Part shown: positions 35,595-44,107 of the stretch, piece by piece
Position numbering within the stretch: the first letter of the stretch is position 1
Layout of the letters: each line of letters begins with the position of its first letter
DNA from: Achromobacter arsenitoxydans SY8
Lineage (GTDB): Bacteria > Pseudomonadota > Gammaproteobacteria > Burkholderiales > Burkholderiaceae_B
Direction of reading: 5' to 3'
NCBI RefSeq assembly: GCF_000236785.1
Contig: NZ_AGUF01000035.1
Location: forward strand, 1 to 64,000
DNA: 64,000 nucleotides
Notes under the pieces: model-generated
Database searches by the model: none
Seen by the model: the letters and a program-made list of their open reading frames with translations, nothing else
What the model was told of the DNA's origin: nothing
Position numbers and translations under genes: made by a program

Positions 35595-37247
35595 TCAGGC
35601 CTGCAGCCAGACGTCGGCCAGGGTCTCGCCCTGGACGTTGGCGCCGGTGGTGAAGTTGCGCACGTTCTTGCCGGCCAGCGTGAACGACTGGATCTCGACC
35701 AGCGGCACGATGGGCACGTCGGTGGACGCCAGGCGGGCAAACTGCGCGGCCAGCTTGCGGCGGGCCTCGGGCTCGGTTTCGACGGCCAGCTTGCCGACGA
35801 TGGCGTCCATCTCGGGGCTGGAGTAGCCGGTGGCGTTGCGGAAGGCGGCGCCGCGCACAATCCCGTCAGTGGTGAAGAACTGCGTCACCGTGGGCACCAG
35901 CTCCAGCGGCGACGTGAAGTTGGACACGGCGATGTCGTAGTCGTAATCGCCGTAGATGCGCTTGAGCGCGGTGGCGCGGTCCACGGAATCGAGCTTGACC
36001 GCGATGCCCACGTCTTCCAGCGCCTGCTTCAGGTACTGGCCCAGCTTGGCGTTTTCCTCGAACCAGGCGGCGGCCAGCAAGTTGACGGTGAAGCGCTTGC
36101 CGTCCTTGACGGGCAGACCGGCTGCGTCCAGCAGGGCGGCGGCCTTCTTCGGGTCGAAGGGATAGCGCGGCACGTCCTCGGTGAAGAACAGCGGATTGCT
36201 GCTGAAAATGGGCGCAATCGCCGGCTTGCCGCGGCCGTAGTAGATGGTGTCGACGATGAACTGGCGGTCGATGGCGTGCAGGATGGCCTGGCGCACCTCG
36301 CGCCGGTTGACGATGTCGCGGCGCTGGTTGAATTCCGCCGTCACCGTCCACGCCGTGTTCTGGTAGCCGCGGGTGTCGACGACCACCTTGCCGGTCTTGA
36401 CCAGCCTGTCGATGTCGCGCGCCGGCACCGGGTTGGAATAGGCCAGGCCCAGTTCCCCGGTTTCCAGCGCCGCGCCGCGCGAGGCGGGGTCGGCCCACCA
36501 GCGGATCACCAGCTTGTCCAGGTTGGGCTGGGCCGGGTTCCAGTACTTGTCGTTGCGCAGGTATTCGACGTGGCTGCCGCGCACCCATTTGCCGTACTTC
36601 CAGGGGCCCGTGCCTACCGGCGTGTTGTTCAGCGGGTTGGTGATGAGGTCCTTGCCGTCGTACAGGTGCTTGGGCACCAGCAGCTGGTACTGGCCGGACA
36701 GCGTCGACTTCAGGAAGAACTCCGGCACCGGCGCATTGAAGGTCAGCACCACGGTGTGCGCATCCGGCGCCGTGGCGTCCGTCAGCGACTTCAGCGCGAT
36801 GCCGGCCGAGATCGGCTTCCAGTGCTGCAGCACGTTGTAGACCACGTCGGCGGACGTGAACGGCGCGCCGTCGTGCCAGGTGACGCCTTCGCGCAGCTTG
36901 ATTGTGTAGCTGCGGTAATCGCCGGACGGCGTGACAGACAGGGCCAGCGCGGGCTGGAACTTCAGGTCCGCGTCCAGCTTGAGCAGGCGCTCCAGGATTT
37001 TGGTGGACGTCTGGAACGGGCTGGAACCGCCGCCGCCGGGCACGAACAGCGCCTGCGGTTCCAGGCCGCCCCACGTGGCGACCAGCGTGCCGCCCCGGCG
37101 GGCGGGGCCGGCATCGGAGCCGGGCCGGTCGGTGGCCGCCAGCAGCGCGCGGGGCGCCAGTCCCAGCCCCAGGCCGGCGGCGGCTATGCCGCCTGTGGCG
37201 GTGCGCGTAAGGAAAGAGCGCCGTGCGGGGCGCGTGGTGTTGTTCAT
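35595..37247 (-). CDS. ABC solute-binding protein, family 5 (dipeptide type), Tat-exported
   Basis: This 550-residue binding protein starts with a twin-arginine signal (ARRSFLTRTATGG, hydrophobic core ending at LLAA near residue 38). The body has the SBP family 5 pattern: RLLKLDADLKFQPALA, IKLREGVTWHDGAPFTSADVVY, NNTPVGTGPWKY, and DRATALKRIYGDYDYDI. Members bind peptides, opines, nickel chelates or oligosaccharides. It supplies the DppB/DppC-type channel genes next to it. No ATPase gene accompanies them here, so the ATPase must come from elsewhere or the transporter is incomplete. Confidence 0.92.
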   Translation of the reverse strand: MNNTTRPARRSFLTRTATGGIAAAGLGLGLAPRALLAATDRPGSDAGPARRGGTLVATWGGLEPQALFVPGGGGSSPFQTSTKILERLLKLDADLKFQPALALSVTPSGDYRSYTIKLREGVTWHDGAPFTSADVVYNVLQHWKPISAGIALKSLTDATAPDAHTVVLTFNAPVPEFFLKSTLSGQYQLLVPKHLYDGKDLITNPLNNTPVGTGPWKYGKWVRGSHVEYLRNDKYWNPAQPNLDKLVIRWWADPASRGAALETGELGLAYSNPVPARDIDRLVKTGKVVVDTRGYQNTAWTVTAEFNQRRDIVNRREVRQAILHAIDRQFIVDTIYYGRGKPAIAPIFSSNPLFFTEDVPRYPFDPKKAAALLDAAGLPVKDGKRFTVNLLAAAWFEENAKLGQYLKQALEDVGIAVKLDSVDRATALKRIYGDYDYDIAVSNFTSPLELVPTVTQFFTTDGIVRGAAFRNATGYSSPEMDAIVGKLAVETEPEARRKLAAQFARLASTDVPIVPLVEIQSFTLAGKNVRNFTTGANVQGETLADVWLQA

Positions 37248-37275
37248 GATGAAGTTCCTGGTTCGGTTGCCCGGC

Positions 37276-37698
37276 TCAGCCTTGGCTGAGCGTGGCGTAG
37301 GTGGCGCGGCCGATGGCCACGAGCGCGCCCTGGTCGTTGTAAAGGTCCACGTCGGCCACGCCCACGCTGCGGCCGTTGCGGCGCACGCGCGCCACGGCGG
37401 TCAGCGCCGTGTTCACGGCGGGGCGCAGGTAGTCCACGCGGAAATTGATGGTGGGCAGGCCGCGGCCCAGCAGCATGCCCACCGCGAAGTCGCCCACGGT
37501 GTCGATCACGGCTGCCAGCGGGCCGCCATGCCATTGGCCGCTGGCCGCGCCGCGCTCGAATTCGGGCCGCATGGGCGCCAGCACCGTCAGCTCGCCCTGT
37601 TCGTGGTTCACGTCGCGCACCGACAATCCCAGCCAGGCGATGAAAGGCGAACCGTCGAATTTCGCCTGAATCTGTTCGGCGTTCAGCAGCGCGCTCAT
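37276..37698 (-). CDS. PaaI-type hotdog thioesterase
   Basis: The 140-residue hotdog-fold protein has the PaaI pattern: GAASGQWHGGPLAAVIDTVGDFAVG around the catalytic region (HGG) and NFRVDYLRPA. These enzymes hydrolyse acyl- or aryl-CoA thioesters. Its start overlaps the oxidoreductase stop as ATGA. In this operon it may release CoA from blocked intermediates. Confidence 0.85.
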   Translation of the reverse strand: MSALLNAEQIQAKFDGSPFIAWLGLSVRDVNHEQGELTVLAPMRPEFERGAASGQWHGGPLAAVIDTVGDFAVGMLLGRGLPTINFRVDYLRPAVNTALTAVARVRRNGRSVGVADVDLYNDQGALVAIGRATYATLSQG

Positions 37699-38708
37699 GA
37701 CGCCACCAGCACTTTGCCGACGATCTTGCGGTCTTCCAGCGACGCCAGCGCCTCGGCCCCTTGTTCCAGCGGCCAGACCCGGTCCACTTCCACGCGCAGC
37801 CTGCCGTCGCGCACCAGCGCCAGCAGCTCGTGCAGGTCTTCGCGGTCCCAGCCGTTAGAGCCGCGGATTTGCAGTTCGAAGGTCCAGATGTAACGCAGGT
37901 CTTCCTTGGGATCGAAGCCGGCGGTCGCGCCGCAGGTCAACAGGCGTCCGCCCAGGCGCAGGCAGCGCAAAGACTTGACCCAGGTGTCGCCGCCCGTGAA
38001 GTTCACCACCACGTCCACGCCGCCCGGCTTGCCGCCGCGCCGGCGCGAGGGCTTGCCGAAGCGCTCCTGCACGGCCTTCAGGAAGTCTTCCTCGGTGTAC
38101 AGGATGATGTGGTCGGCGCCCAGGGCGCGCAGCGCTTCTCCCTTCTCGGGCGTGCCGGCGCAGGCGATGACCTCGGCGCCCGCCAGCTTGGCCAACTGAA
38201 CGGCGCACACGCCCACGCCGCCGCTGGCGCCCAGGATCAGCACCTTTTCGCCGGCCTGCACCTGGCCGATGCGGTTCATCATGCGCAGGGCGGTGCCGTA
38301 AGCCACCGGCAGCGCCGCGGCCTGTTCGAAGCTGACTTCGTCGGGCAGGCGCAGCAGCTGGTGCGCGCGCACGCGGCACAGCTCGGCCAGCCCGCCGTGG
38401 ATGGTTTCGCCGACCAGGCCGCCGTCCACCCGGTCAATGGGGTCGACCAGCACGCGGTCGCCGGCCTTCCAGTCCCGCACGTTGGCGCCCGTCTGGACGA
38501 TCTCTCCAGCCACGTCCAGGCCGATGATGACCGGGAAGGGCAGCTTGATGCCGGGCATGCCGCGGCGGGTGAAGACGTCGTGGTAGTTCAGGGACGACGC
38601 CCGGACGCGGATCACCACGTCGTCGGGGCCCGCCACGGGATCGGGGAATTGGGTTTCCAGGCGCAGGTTTTCGTTGCCGCCATGCTCACGCAGAACAATC
38701 GCTTTCAT
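37695..38708 (-). CDS. Zinc-type medium-chain dehydrogenase/quinone oxidoreductase
   Basis: This 337-residue MDR-superfamily oxidoreductase has SLNYHDVFTRRGMP, the GHE-like region LDVAGEIVQTGANV and the nucleotide loop ILGASGGVGVCAVQLAK. It lacks the usual cysteine cluster for structural zinc, so it fits better with the quinone oxidoreductase/enoyl reductase branch using NADPH. It overlaps the PaaI gene and follows the DUF2817 gene by 36 bases. Confidence 0.88.
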   Translation of the reverse strand: MKAIVLREHGGNENLRLETQFPDPVAGPDDVVIRVRASSLNYHDVFTRRGMPGIKLPFPVIIGLDVAGEIVQTGANVRDWKAGDRVLVDPIDRVDGGLVGETIHGGLAELCRVRAHQLLRLPDEVSFEQAAALPVAYGTALRMMNRIGQVQAGEKVLILGASGGVGVCAVQLAKLAGAEVIACAGTPEKGEALRALGADHIILYTEEDFLKAVQERFGKPSRRRGGKPGGVDVVVNFTGGDTWVKSLRCLRLGGRLLTCGATAGFDPKEDLRYIWTFELQIRGSNGWDREDLHELLALVRDGRLRVEVDRVWPLEQGAEALASLEDRKIVGKVLVAS

Positions 38709-38744
38709 GAATGCCAGATAAAGAGTGGGTTGAATTGAAGAGGG

Positions 38745-39854
38745 TCACCAGCCGGCCACGCCGTCGATGGCCTGGCGCGTGATGTGCAGGCCATGCGCGA
38801 CCACGCTGCGCCGCCACACGCTGGACACGGGCACGAAGGCATCGACCAGGTCGGCGCGCAGCTGCGCGTCGCGCGCGGCGTCGGGGGCTTGGGGCGCCTT
38901 GAATCGCAGCCACTGGTCCAGGCGCAGCGCCGGCCGCATCTGCAGGCCGCGCGTGCCGAACTCGACGACCGCGCCGGCCAGCGGCCGGTCGCCCAGCGCC
39001 TGCTGCACGCCGCGAAAGACCAGCCCTTGATAGTCGGGGCGGGCCAGCCCGTGCGGACGCTGGTCGCGCACGCGCTGCGCGCCCCACCAGTTGGCGGCCT
39101 GCGCCTGCTCGGGGCTGCCTTCGCTGTTGAAGCACAGGAAGAAGGGCTCGCCGTATTCGCCGATGCCGGTGTGCCAGTCGATGAACGCCACGCGCTCACT
39201 GGCCGCCAGGTGCTCGTCAACGATGCGGCGCAGCGTGCGGTTGGACCATTCCGGACCCTGGCCGCCGTAGACCAGCCCATCGGGGTGGGTGTACTGGCCG
39301 CTGGCGGTGACGTTGAACAGCGCGTCGGCGCCGTGCGTTTCCTTGAACCGGTCCAGCGCCTGAGCGCCCGCGTCCAGCGTCGCCTCGTTCCATTGCGCGG
39401 GGATCAGGTGCGGATGCAGCGCGGCGTAATGGGGGTTGGCGGGGTAAGGGCGGGTGTGGTCGACGAAGTTGCGGTTCAGGTCCACGTTGTTCTCGGTGGT
39501 GCGCGTGTCGTGCGCATAGCCGTAGGGGTTCAGCGCGTGCACCAGCACCACGTTGACGTCGTCCGGCAAGGGGCGCCCGCCATCCGCATTGAGCCAGGCG
39601 CGCTGCACCGCGGATCCGGCCGCGCCTTCCAGGCCGTGCGTGCCGCTGAGCGCCAGGTGCGTGCGGGGCGCGTCGCGCCGGCCCAGCACCGCGACGTCCA
39701 CGCTCAGTGGCTCGCCTTGCGAATCCTTCAAAGCCGGGTGTTCGTAGCGGAACAGGGCCGCGCCGCGCGCGGCGGCGTCGTCCACGAACGCCCGCCGCGC
39801 GGCCGCGTAATCGGCAGCGAAACAGTCCCAGTAGTCTGGCAAGGTCTGGCTCAC
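38745..39854 (-). CDS. DUF2817 zinc-carboxypeptidase-like protein
   Basis: This 369-residue protein belongs to the DUF2817 group, related to M14 metallocarboxypeptidases. Probable zinc and catalytic residues are in SGTHGLEGAAG (HxxE), the conserved VDLNRNF motif, FIDWHTGIGEYG and the late VVEFGT. The GTG start at 39854 lies one base after the VOC gene stop and gives the family N-terminus. It may cleave an amide or peptide substrate delivered by the family 5 transporter in the same operon. The DUF has no established substrate that I know. Confidence 0.83.
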   Translation of the reverse strand: MSQTLPDYWDCFAADYAAARRAFVDDAAARGAALFRYEHPALKDSQGEPLSVDVAVLGRRDAPRTHLALSGTHGLEGAAGSAVQRAWLNADGGRPLPDDVNVVLVHALNPYGYAHDTRTTENNVDLNRNFVDHTRPYPANPHYAALHPHLIPAQWNEATLDAGAQALDRFKETHGADALFNVTASGQYTHPDGLVYGGQGPEWSNRTLRRIVDEHLAASERVAFIDWHTGIGEYGEPFFLCFNSEGSPEQAQAANWWGAQRVRDQRPHGLARPDYQGLVFRGVQQALGDRPLAGAVVEFGTRGLQMRPALRLDQWLRFKAPQAPDAARDAQLRADLVDAFVPVSSVWRRSVVAHGLHITRQAIDGVAGW

Positions 39855-39855
39855 G

Positions 39856-40725
39856 TCAGGCCTCTTGCACGAAGACCTGCAGCGCGCCGCCCGCATCGGC
39901 CGGGGCAACCACCAGTTCGCCGCGCGCGTTAGTCCGATAGTCCACCTGATTGGCGTCGAAGAGCGCGCGGGTCTTGGCCAGGTCGCGCACGCCAATGACC
40001 GAGCCCGCGAACCAGCCGCCCTGGGTTTGCGCCGGCAGCCCGGCCGGCACGCGCACGCGCGGATAGCGCAGCTCGAAAGCGGCGGGCGTCAGGAAGTCGA
40101 TGCGCAGGCTGCCGCGCCGCACCTGCAGGCCGCCATCCGGCAGGTCGCTTGTGGAGATGGCGCCGAACACGCGTTCATACCCGGCGCGCAGCGACTGCGG
40201 TTCCGGGTGCAAGGCGATCAGCGATTCGATGCGGCGCGCGCCGTTGGCGTGGTCCTGCCACTCGGGCCGGTAGACCAGGTGGCGGGTGAGGTGGCCGCAG
40301 GTAAAGAAGTCGGGCACGCCCAGCAGGCCCGCGGGAAACTGGGTGTTGTTCCATGCCGCGTCTTCGCTGCCTTCAGGCAGGTGCACGGGCCGGCCGCCGC
40401 TGACAGGCGGCTCGGCCGCAATGCCCAGGCGCGCCAGCTCCGCGTGGACGGCCGTGCTGTCCGTGGTCTGCAACGCGGTGGCCACGGGGCCTTCGTACGC
40501 GTCGTCAAAGCCGCCAAAGCGCGATTGCGCTTTGAGATCCTCGGGAAAGGTCAGCAGTTCCAGATAGTTCGCATCCAGGATGATGGTCTGGTTGCGTGTG
40601 CCGCGATGGTGCCGGCCTTGCGGCGCCAAACTGAATCCCAGCTTGACGTAGCGGTCGGTCGCCGCCTGCAGGTCGTTGACCCGAATGATGTAGTGGTCCA
40701 GGCCGGTGACTGAAGGAAGGGACAT
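39856..40725 (-). CDS. VOC-superfamily (glyoxalase_3-like) protein
   Basis: The 289-residue protein has two vicinal-oxygen-chelate modules. The first starts GLDHYIIRVNDLQAATDRYVKLGFSL and the second is around GWFAGSVIGVRDLAKTRALFD. The putative metal ligands are His in LDHYI and Glu in LELLTF. VOC proteins include dioxygenases, lyases and hydrolases. It is the first gene of a nine-gene operon, so it could be the entry enzyme, but the reaction is unassigned. Confidence 0.8.
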   Translation of the reverse strand: MSLPSVTGLDHYIIRVNDLQAATDRYVKLGFSLAPQGRHHRGTRNQTIILDANYLELLTFPEDLKAQSRFGGFDDAYEGPVATALQTTDSTAVHAELARLGIAAEPPVSGGRPVHLPEGSEDAAWNNTQFPAGLLGVPDFFTCGHLTRHLVYRPEWQDHANGARRIESLIALHPEPQSLRAGYERVFGAISTSDLPDGGLQVRRGSLRIDFLTPAAFELRYPRVRVPAGLPAQTQGGWFAGSVIGVRDLAKTRALFDANQVDYRTNARGELVVAPADAGGALQVFVQEA

Positions 40726-40798
40726 CGGTGTTCCTGTATGCGCTTTGAGAAGCACGCAGTCTGGCCGATGCGCCGGCGCGCTAGAACGATTGAATTCT

Positions 40799-40809
40799 CA
40801 TGCCCATAT
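40799..40809. promoter_or_regulatory. CATGCCCATAT motif before the nine-gene operon
   Basis: This 11-base sequence, 74-84 bases before the VOC gene start, is the inverse of the ATATGGGCATG half of the palindrome at 31311-31325, which precedes the other operon on this strand. Too short to be certain. Confidence 0.3.
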
Positions 40810-40904
40810 CTGTTTTTTGATCGCCGGCCCCGGGGCCGCTGGCGGCATAACCAAATCACTCATGCGTATTCGTGGGGGATCGAGTGGATTGCGCGGGGTT
40901 CTGG

Positions 40905-40935
40905 TTCTTTCGGCGTGGGCTGTGCGCCGAAAGAA
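40905..40935. repeat. Perfect 11-base hairpin beyond the aap terminator
   Basis: TTCTTTCGGCG (40905-40915) and CGCCGAAAGAA (40925-40935) form a perfect 11-pair stem with a nine-base loop. It lies next to the terminator at 40941-40967. There is no T run on either side, so it may be a second transcript-end structure or a dispersed palindromic repeat. Confidence 0.6.
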
Positions 40936-40940
40936 GGCGA

Positions 40941-40967
40941 AAAAAAACCGCCTCGGAAAGGCGGTTT
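40941..40967 (-). terminator. Terminator of the aap operon
   Basis: AAACCGCC (40945-40952) and GGCGGTTT (40960-40967) form an eight-pair stem. Read on the minus strand it is followed by a run of T, 83 bases after the aapP stop. Confidence 0.85.
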
Positions 40968-41049
40968 GGGCGTTGATGCACGCACTTTCGAGGCGACCGG
41001 GAAGCCGCCAGCGCGCGGCGGCCTTCCCGGGCCTCATGCCTGGATGGGC

Positions 41050-41790
41050 TCAGTGCAGGATCTGGCTCAGGAAGAGCTTGGTCCGCTCGTTCTGCGGGTT
41101 ATCGAAGAACGCGTCGGGATTGTTTTCTTCGATGATCTCGCCCTTGTCCATGAAGATCACGCGGTTGGCGACCTTGCGCGCGAAGCCCATTTCGTGCGTC
41201 ACGCAAATCATGGTCATGCCGCTTTCCTGGGCCAGCGTCACCATTACGTCCAGCACTTCCTTCACCATTTCCGGATCCAGCGCGGACGTGGGCTCGTCGA
41301 ACAGCATGACCTTGGGGTTCATGCACAAGGAACGCGCGATCGCCACGCGCTGCTGCTGGCCGCCCGACAGCTGGCCGGGAAACTTGCCGGCCTGGTCGGG
41401 GATGCGGACGCGCTCCAGGTACTTCATGGCGGTGGCTTCCGCCTTGGCGCGGGATTGCTTAAGCACCCACATCGGTCCCAGCGTCAGGTTTTCCAGCACC
41501 GTCAGGTGCGGGAACAGATTGAAGTGCTGGAACACCATGCCCACTTCGCGGCGGATCGTCTCGATGTGCTTGAGGTCGTTGGTGAGCTCCGTGCCGTCGA
41601 CGATGATCTGGCCTTTCTGGTGCTCTTCCAGCCGGTTGATGCAGCGGATCATGGTGGACTTGCCCGAGCCCGAGGGCCCGCACACGACGATGCGTTCCCC
41701 CTGGGCGACTTCCAGATTGATGTTGCGCAAGACGTGGAACTGGCCGTACCACTTGTTCACGCCCTGCAGACGAATGATGGCATCAGACAT
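41050..41790 (-). CDS. aapP: General L-amino acid ABC transporter ATP-binding protein
   Basis: The 246-residue ATPase has Walker [11 protein letters not shown]-loop [13 protein letters not shown], signature [15 protein letters not shown] and Walker [13 protein letters not shown]. The sequence is of the AapP/GltL kind. It is the last gene of aapJ-aminotransferase-aapQMP, 18 bases after aapM, and is followed by a strong terminator. Confidence 0.93.
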   Translation of the reverse strand: MSDAIIRLQGVNKWYGQFHVLRNINLEVAQGERIVVCGPSGSGKSTMIRCINRLEEHQKGQIIVDGTELTNDLKHIETIRREVGMVFQHFNLFPHLTVLENLTLGPMWVLKQSRAKAEATAMKYLERVRIPDQAGKFPGQLSGGQQQRVAIARSLCMNPKVMLFDEPTSALDPEMVKEVLDVMVTLAQESGMTMICVTHEMGFARKVANRVIFMDKGEIIEENNPDAFFDNPQNERTKLFLSQILH

Positions 41791-41808
41791 GCCGGGTCTC
41801 CTTCAGGT

Positions 41809-42909
41809 TTACCGGGCGTGCCCGGTGGCCAGGCGCTGCTCGAGCGCGCGGCTGTATTTGGACATGGAATAGCAAAAGACGAAGTAGATCAGCGAGATAA
41901 AGAGGTAGGCCTCCACGCCGAAACCCCGCCATGCCGCGTCGGACAAGGCTGCCTTGGCCGCCAGCGTCAGGTCGAAAATGCCGATGATGACGACGAGCGA
42001 GGTGTCCTTGAACAGGGCGATGAAGATGCTGACCATCGGCGGAATCACGATCTTGAGCGCCTGCGGCAGAATGATCTTGCGCATCTGCTGCCAGTAGTTC
42101 AGGCCCAGCGAGTCCGCGCCTTCGTACTGTCCCTTGGGAATGGCCTGCAGGCCGCCGCGCACCGTTTCGGCGATATAGGCCGCCGCGAACATGATGATCG
42201 CGATCTGCGCGCGCAGGAGCTTGTCGATGGTGAAGCCTTCCGGCAGGAACAACGGCAGCATCACCGACGACATGAACAGCAGGCTGATGAGCGGCACGCC
42301 GCGGATCAGCTCGATGTACACGACACACAGCGCCTTGATGGCCGGCATTTTCGAACGCCGGCCCAGAGCCAGCAGTACGCCGAAGGGGAACGCGAAGGCG
42401 ATGCCGAACGTGGCGAGGATCAGCGTGAGCGGCAGGCCGCCCCAGCGCGAATTTTCCACGTAGCTCAGGCCGAACACGCCGCCCCACATCAGCACCGCCA
42501 CGGCCGCCAGGCCCAGCGTCCAGATGAGCGCGAGCTTGCCGTTCCAGAAGCGGCGCATGCCGCTGGCGACGATGACCGCAATCAGGATCAGCGTGGCGAT
42601 CAGCGGCCGCCATTGCTCATCGAACGGATAGGTGCCGAACAGGATCAGCCGGTGCTTTTCGATGATGAAGGCCCAGCAGGCGCCGCCGCTTGCACGGCAT
42701 TCCTGGGCGTTGGCCGCATCGAAGTTGGCCTTGATGAAGGCCCATTCGACCAGGGCGGGCGCCGCCATCAACAGGCACCATGCCAGCAGCACGGTGATCA
42801 GGATGTTCAGCGGCGACGAGAACAGCCTGGACCGCATCCAGGCCCATGCGCCGGTCTGGGCGGCGGGCGGCGGGAGCGGGGCGGCCAGGGTTTGCGTGGT
42901 GTTGCTCAT
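41809..42909 (-). CDS. aapM: General L-amino acid ABC transporter permease AapM
   Basis: This 366-residue inner-membrane permease is longer than ordinary amino-acid permeases, as is typical for AapM, because of an N-terminal extension with extra membrane segments and a Cys-containing periplasmic loop (AQECRASGGACW). The coupling loop is ETVRGGLQAIPKGQYEGADSLGLN. It pairs with AapQ as a heterodimer. One base separates it from aapQ. Confidence 0.93.
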   Translation of the reverse strand: MSNTTQTLAAPLPPPAAQTGAWAWMRSRLFSSPLNILITVLLAWCLLMAAPALVEWAFIKANFDAANAQECRASGGACWAFIIEKHRLILFGTYPFDEQWRPLIATLILIAVIVASGMRRFWNGKLALIWTLGLAAVAVLMWGGVFGLSYVENSRWGGLPLTLILATFGIAFAFPFGVLLALGRRSKMPAIKALCVVYIELIRGVPLISLLFMSSVMLPLFLPEGFTIDKLLRAQIAIIMFAAAYIAETVRGGLQAIPKGQYEGADSLGLNYWQQMRKIILPQALKIVIPPMVSIFIALFKDTSLVVIIGIFDLTLAAKAALSDAAWRGFGVEAYLFISLIYFVFCYSMSKYSRALEQRLATGHAR

Positions 42910-42910
42910 G

Positions 42911-44104
42911 TCAACGCTCCACCAGCGCGATGCGCTTGTTGTACCAGTTCATGAATATCGAGATCGACAGGCTGACCGTGAGGTACGCGCCCATGATGAT
43001 GAGAATGCCTTCGATGGCCTGGCCCGTCTGGTTCAGCGTGGTGTTCACTACCGACACGATATCCGGATAGCCAATGGCCACGGCCAACGAGCTGTTCTTG
43101 AGCAGGTTCAGGTACTGGCTGGTCATCGGCGGGATGATGACGCGCAGCGCCTGCGGCAGGATTACCAGGCGCAGCACCTTGGCGCGCGGCAGTCCCAGCG
43201 AGCCCGCGGCTTCCCACTGGCCGTTGCTGACCGCCTGGATGCCCGAGCGCACGACTTCGGCGATGAAGGCCGAGGTGTAGACGGTCAGGCCCAGGAACAG
43301 GGCGACGAACTCCGGCGTCAGGGTCAGGCCGCCGACGAAGTTGAAGCCCTTGAGGGCCGGCATGTCCAGGGTCAGCGATGCGCCGCCGGCCAGCCAGCCC
43401 AGCGCCGGCAGGGCGAGCAGCAGGCCGATGGCGGCGCGGCCCAGCGGAAACGGCTGCCCCGTGGCTTCCTGGCGCTTGGCGCCCCAGTGGCCCAGCAGGA
43501 GGATGGCCACGATGGCCAGACCCAGGCCGCCAAGCATCCAGTCCAGCGACGCGCCTTCCAGCCCCGGCACCTTCAGGCCGCGGTTGGAGATGAACACGCC
43601 CGGCAGCGGGTTGTGCGCCTGGCGCGGACCCGGCATGTTTTCGGTGATCAGCGCGTACCAGAAGAACAGCTGCAGCAGCAGGGGCACGTTGCGCATCACC
43701 TCGACGTACACCGAGGTGATCTTGGCGACCAGCCAGTTCTTGGACAGCCGGCCCACGCCGATGAACACGCCCAGGATGGTTGCGGCCACCAGGGCCAGCA
43801 GCCCCACGCGCAGCGTATTCAGCACGCCCGCGAAGATGGCGCGGCCATAAGTGTCCGCTGGCGTGTACGCAATGACGGACTCGCCGATGGCGAAGCCCGC
43901 CTCGCGGTTCAGAAAGCCGAAGCCCGTGGCGATATTGCGCAACGACAGGTTATGCAGCGTGTTGTGCACCAGGAACCAGACGCCGGCGCCGACGAGCGCC
44001 AGGGCCAGGGCCTGGTAGACCAGCGCACGCGTGGCCGGATCGTTCCACGAGACCCGGCGCGGCGGCCGCTGCATGGGGGATTGAGCGGTGGTGTGCTGGG
44101 CCAC
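42911..44104 (-). CDS. aapQ: General L-amino acid ABC transporter permease AapQ
   Basis: This 397-residue permease starts with a cytoplasmic tail and RVSWNDPATRALVYQALALALVGAG, a typical AapQ N-terminus. It has FGFLNREAGFAIGE and the coupling loop EVVRSGIQAVSNGQWEAAGSLGL. It forms the channel with AapM for a broad range of L-amino acids. It starts three bases after the aminotransferase stop. Confidence 0.93.
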   Translation of the reverse strand: MAQHTTAQSPMQRPPRRVSWNDPATRALVYQALALALVGAGVWFLVHNTLHNLSLRNIATGFGFLNREAGFAIGESVIAYTPADTYGRAIFAGVLNTLRVGLLALVAATILGVFIGVGRLSKNWLVAKITSVYVEVMRNVPLLLQLFFWYALITENMPGPRQAHNPLPGVFISNRGLKVPGLEGASLDWMLGGLGLAIVAILLLGHWGAKRQEATGQPFPLGRAAIGLLLALPALGWLAGGASLTLDMPALKGFNFVGGLTLTPEFVALFLGLTVYTSAFIAEVVRSGIQAVSNGQWEAAGSLGLPRAKVLRLVILPQALRVIIPPMTSQYLNLLKNSSLAVAIGYPDIVSVVNTTLNQTGQAIEGILIIMGAYLTVSLSISIFMNWYNKRIALVER

Positions 44105-44107
44105 GGC

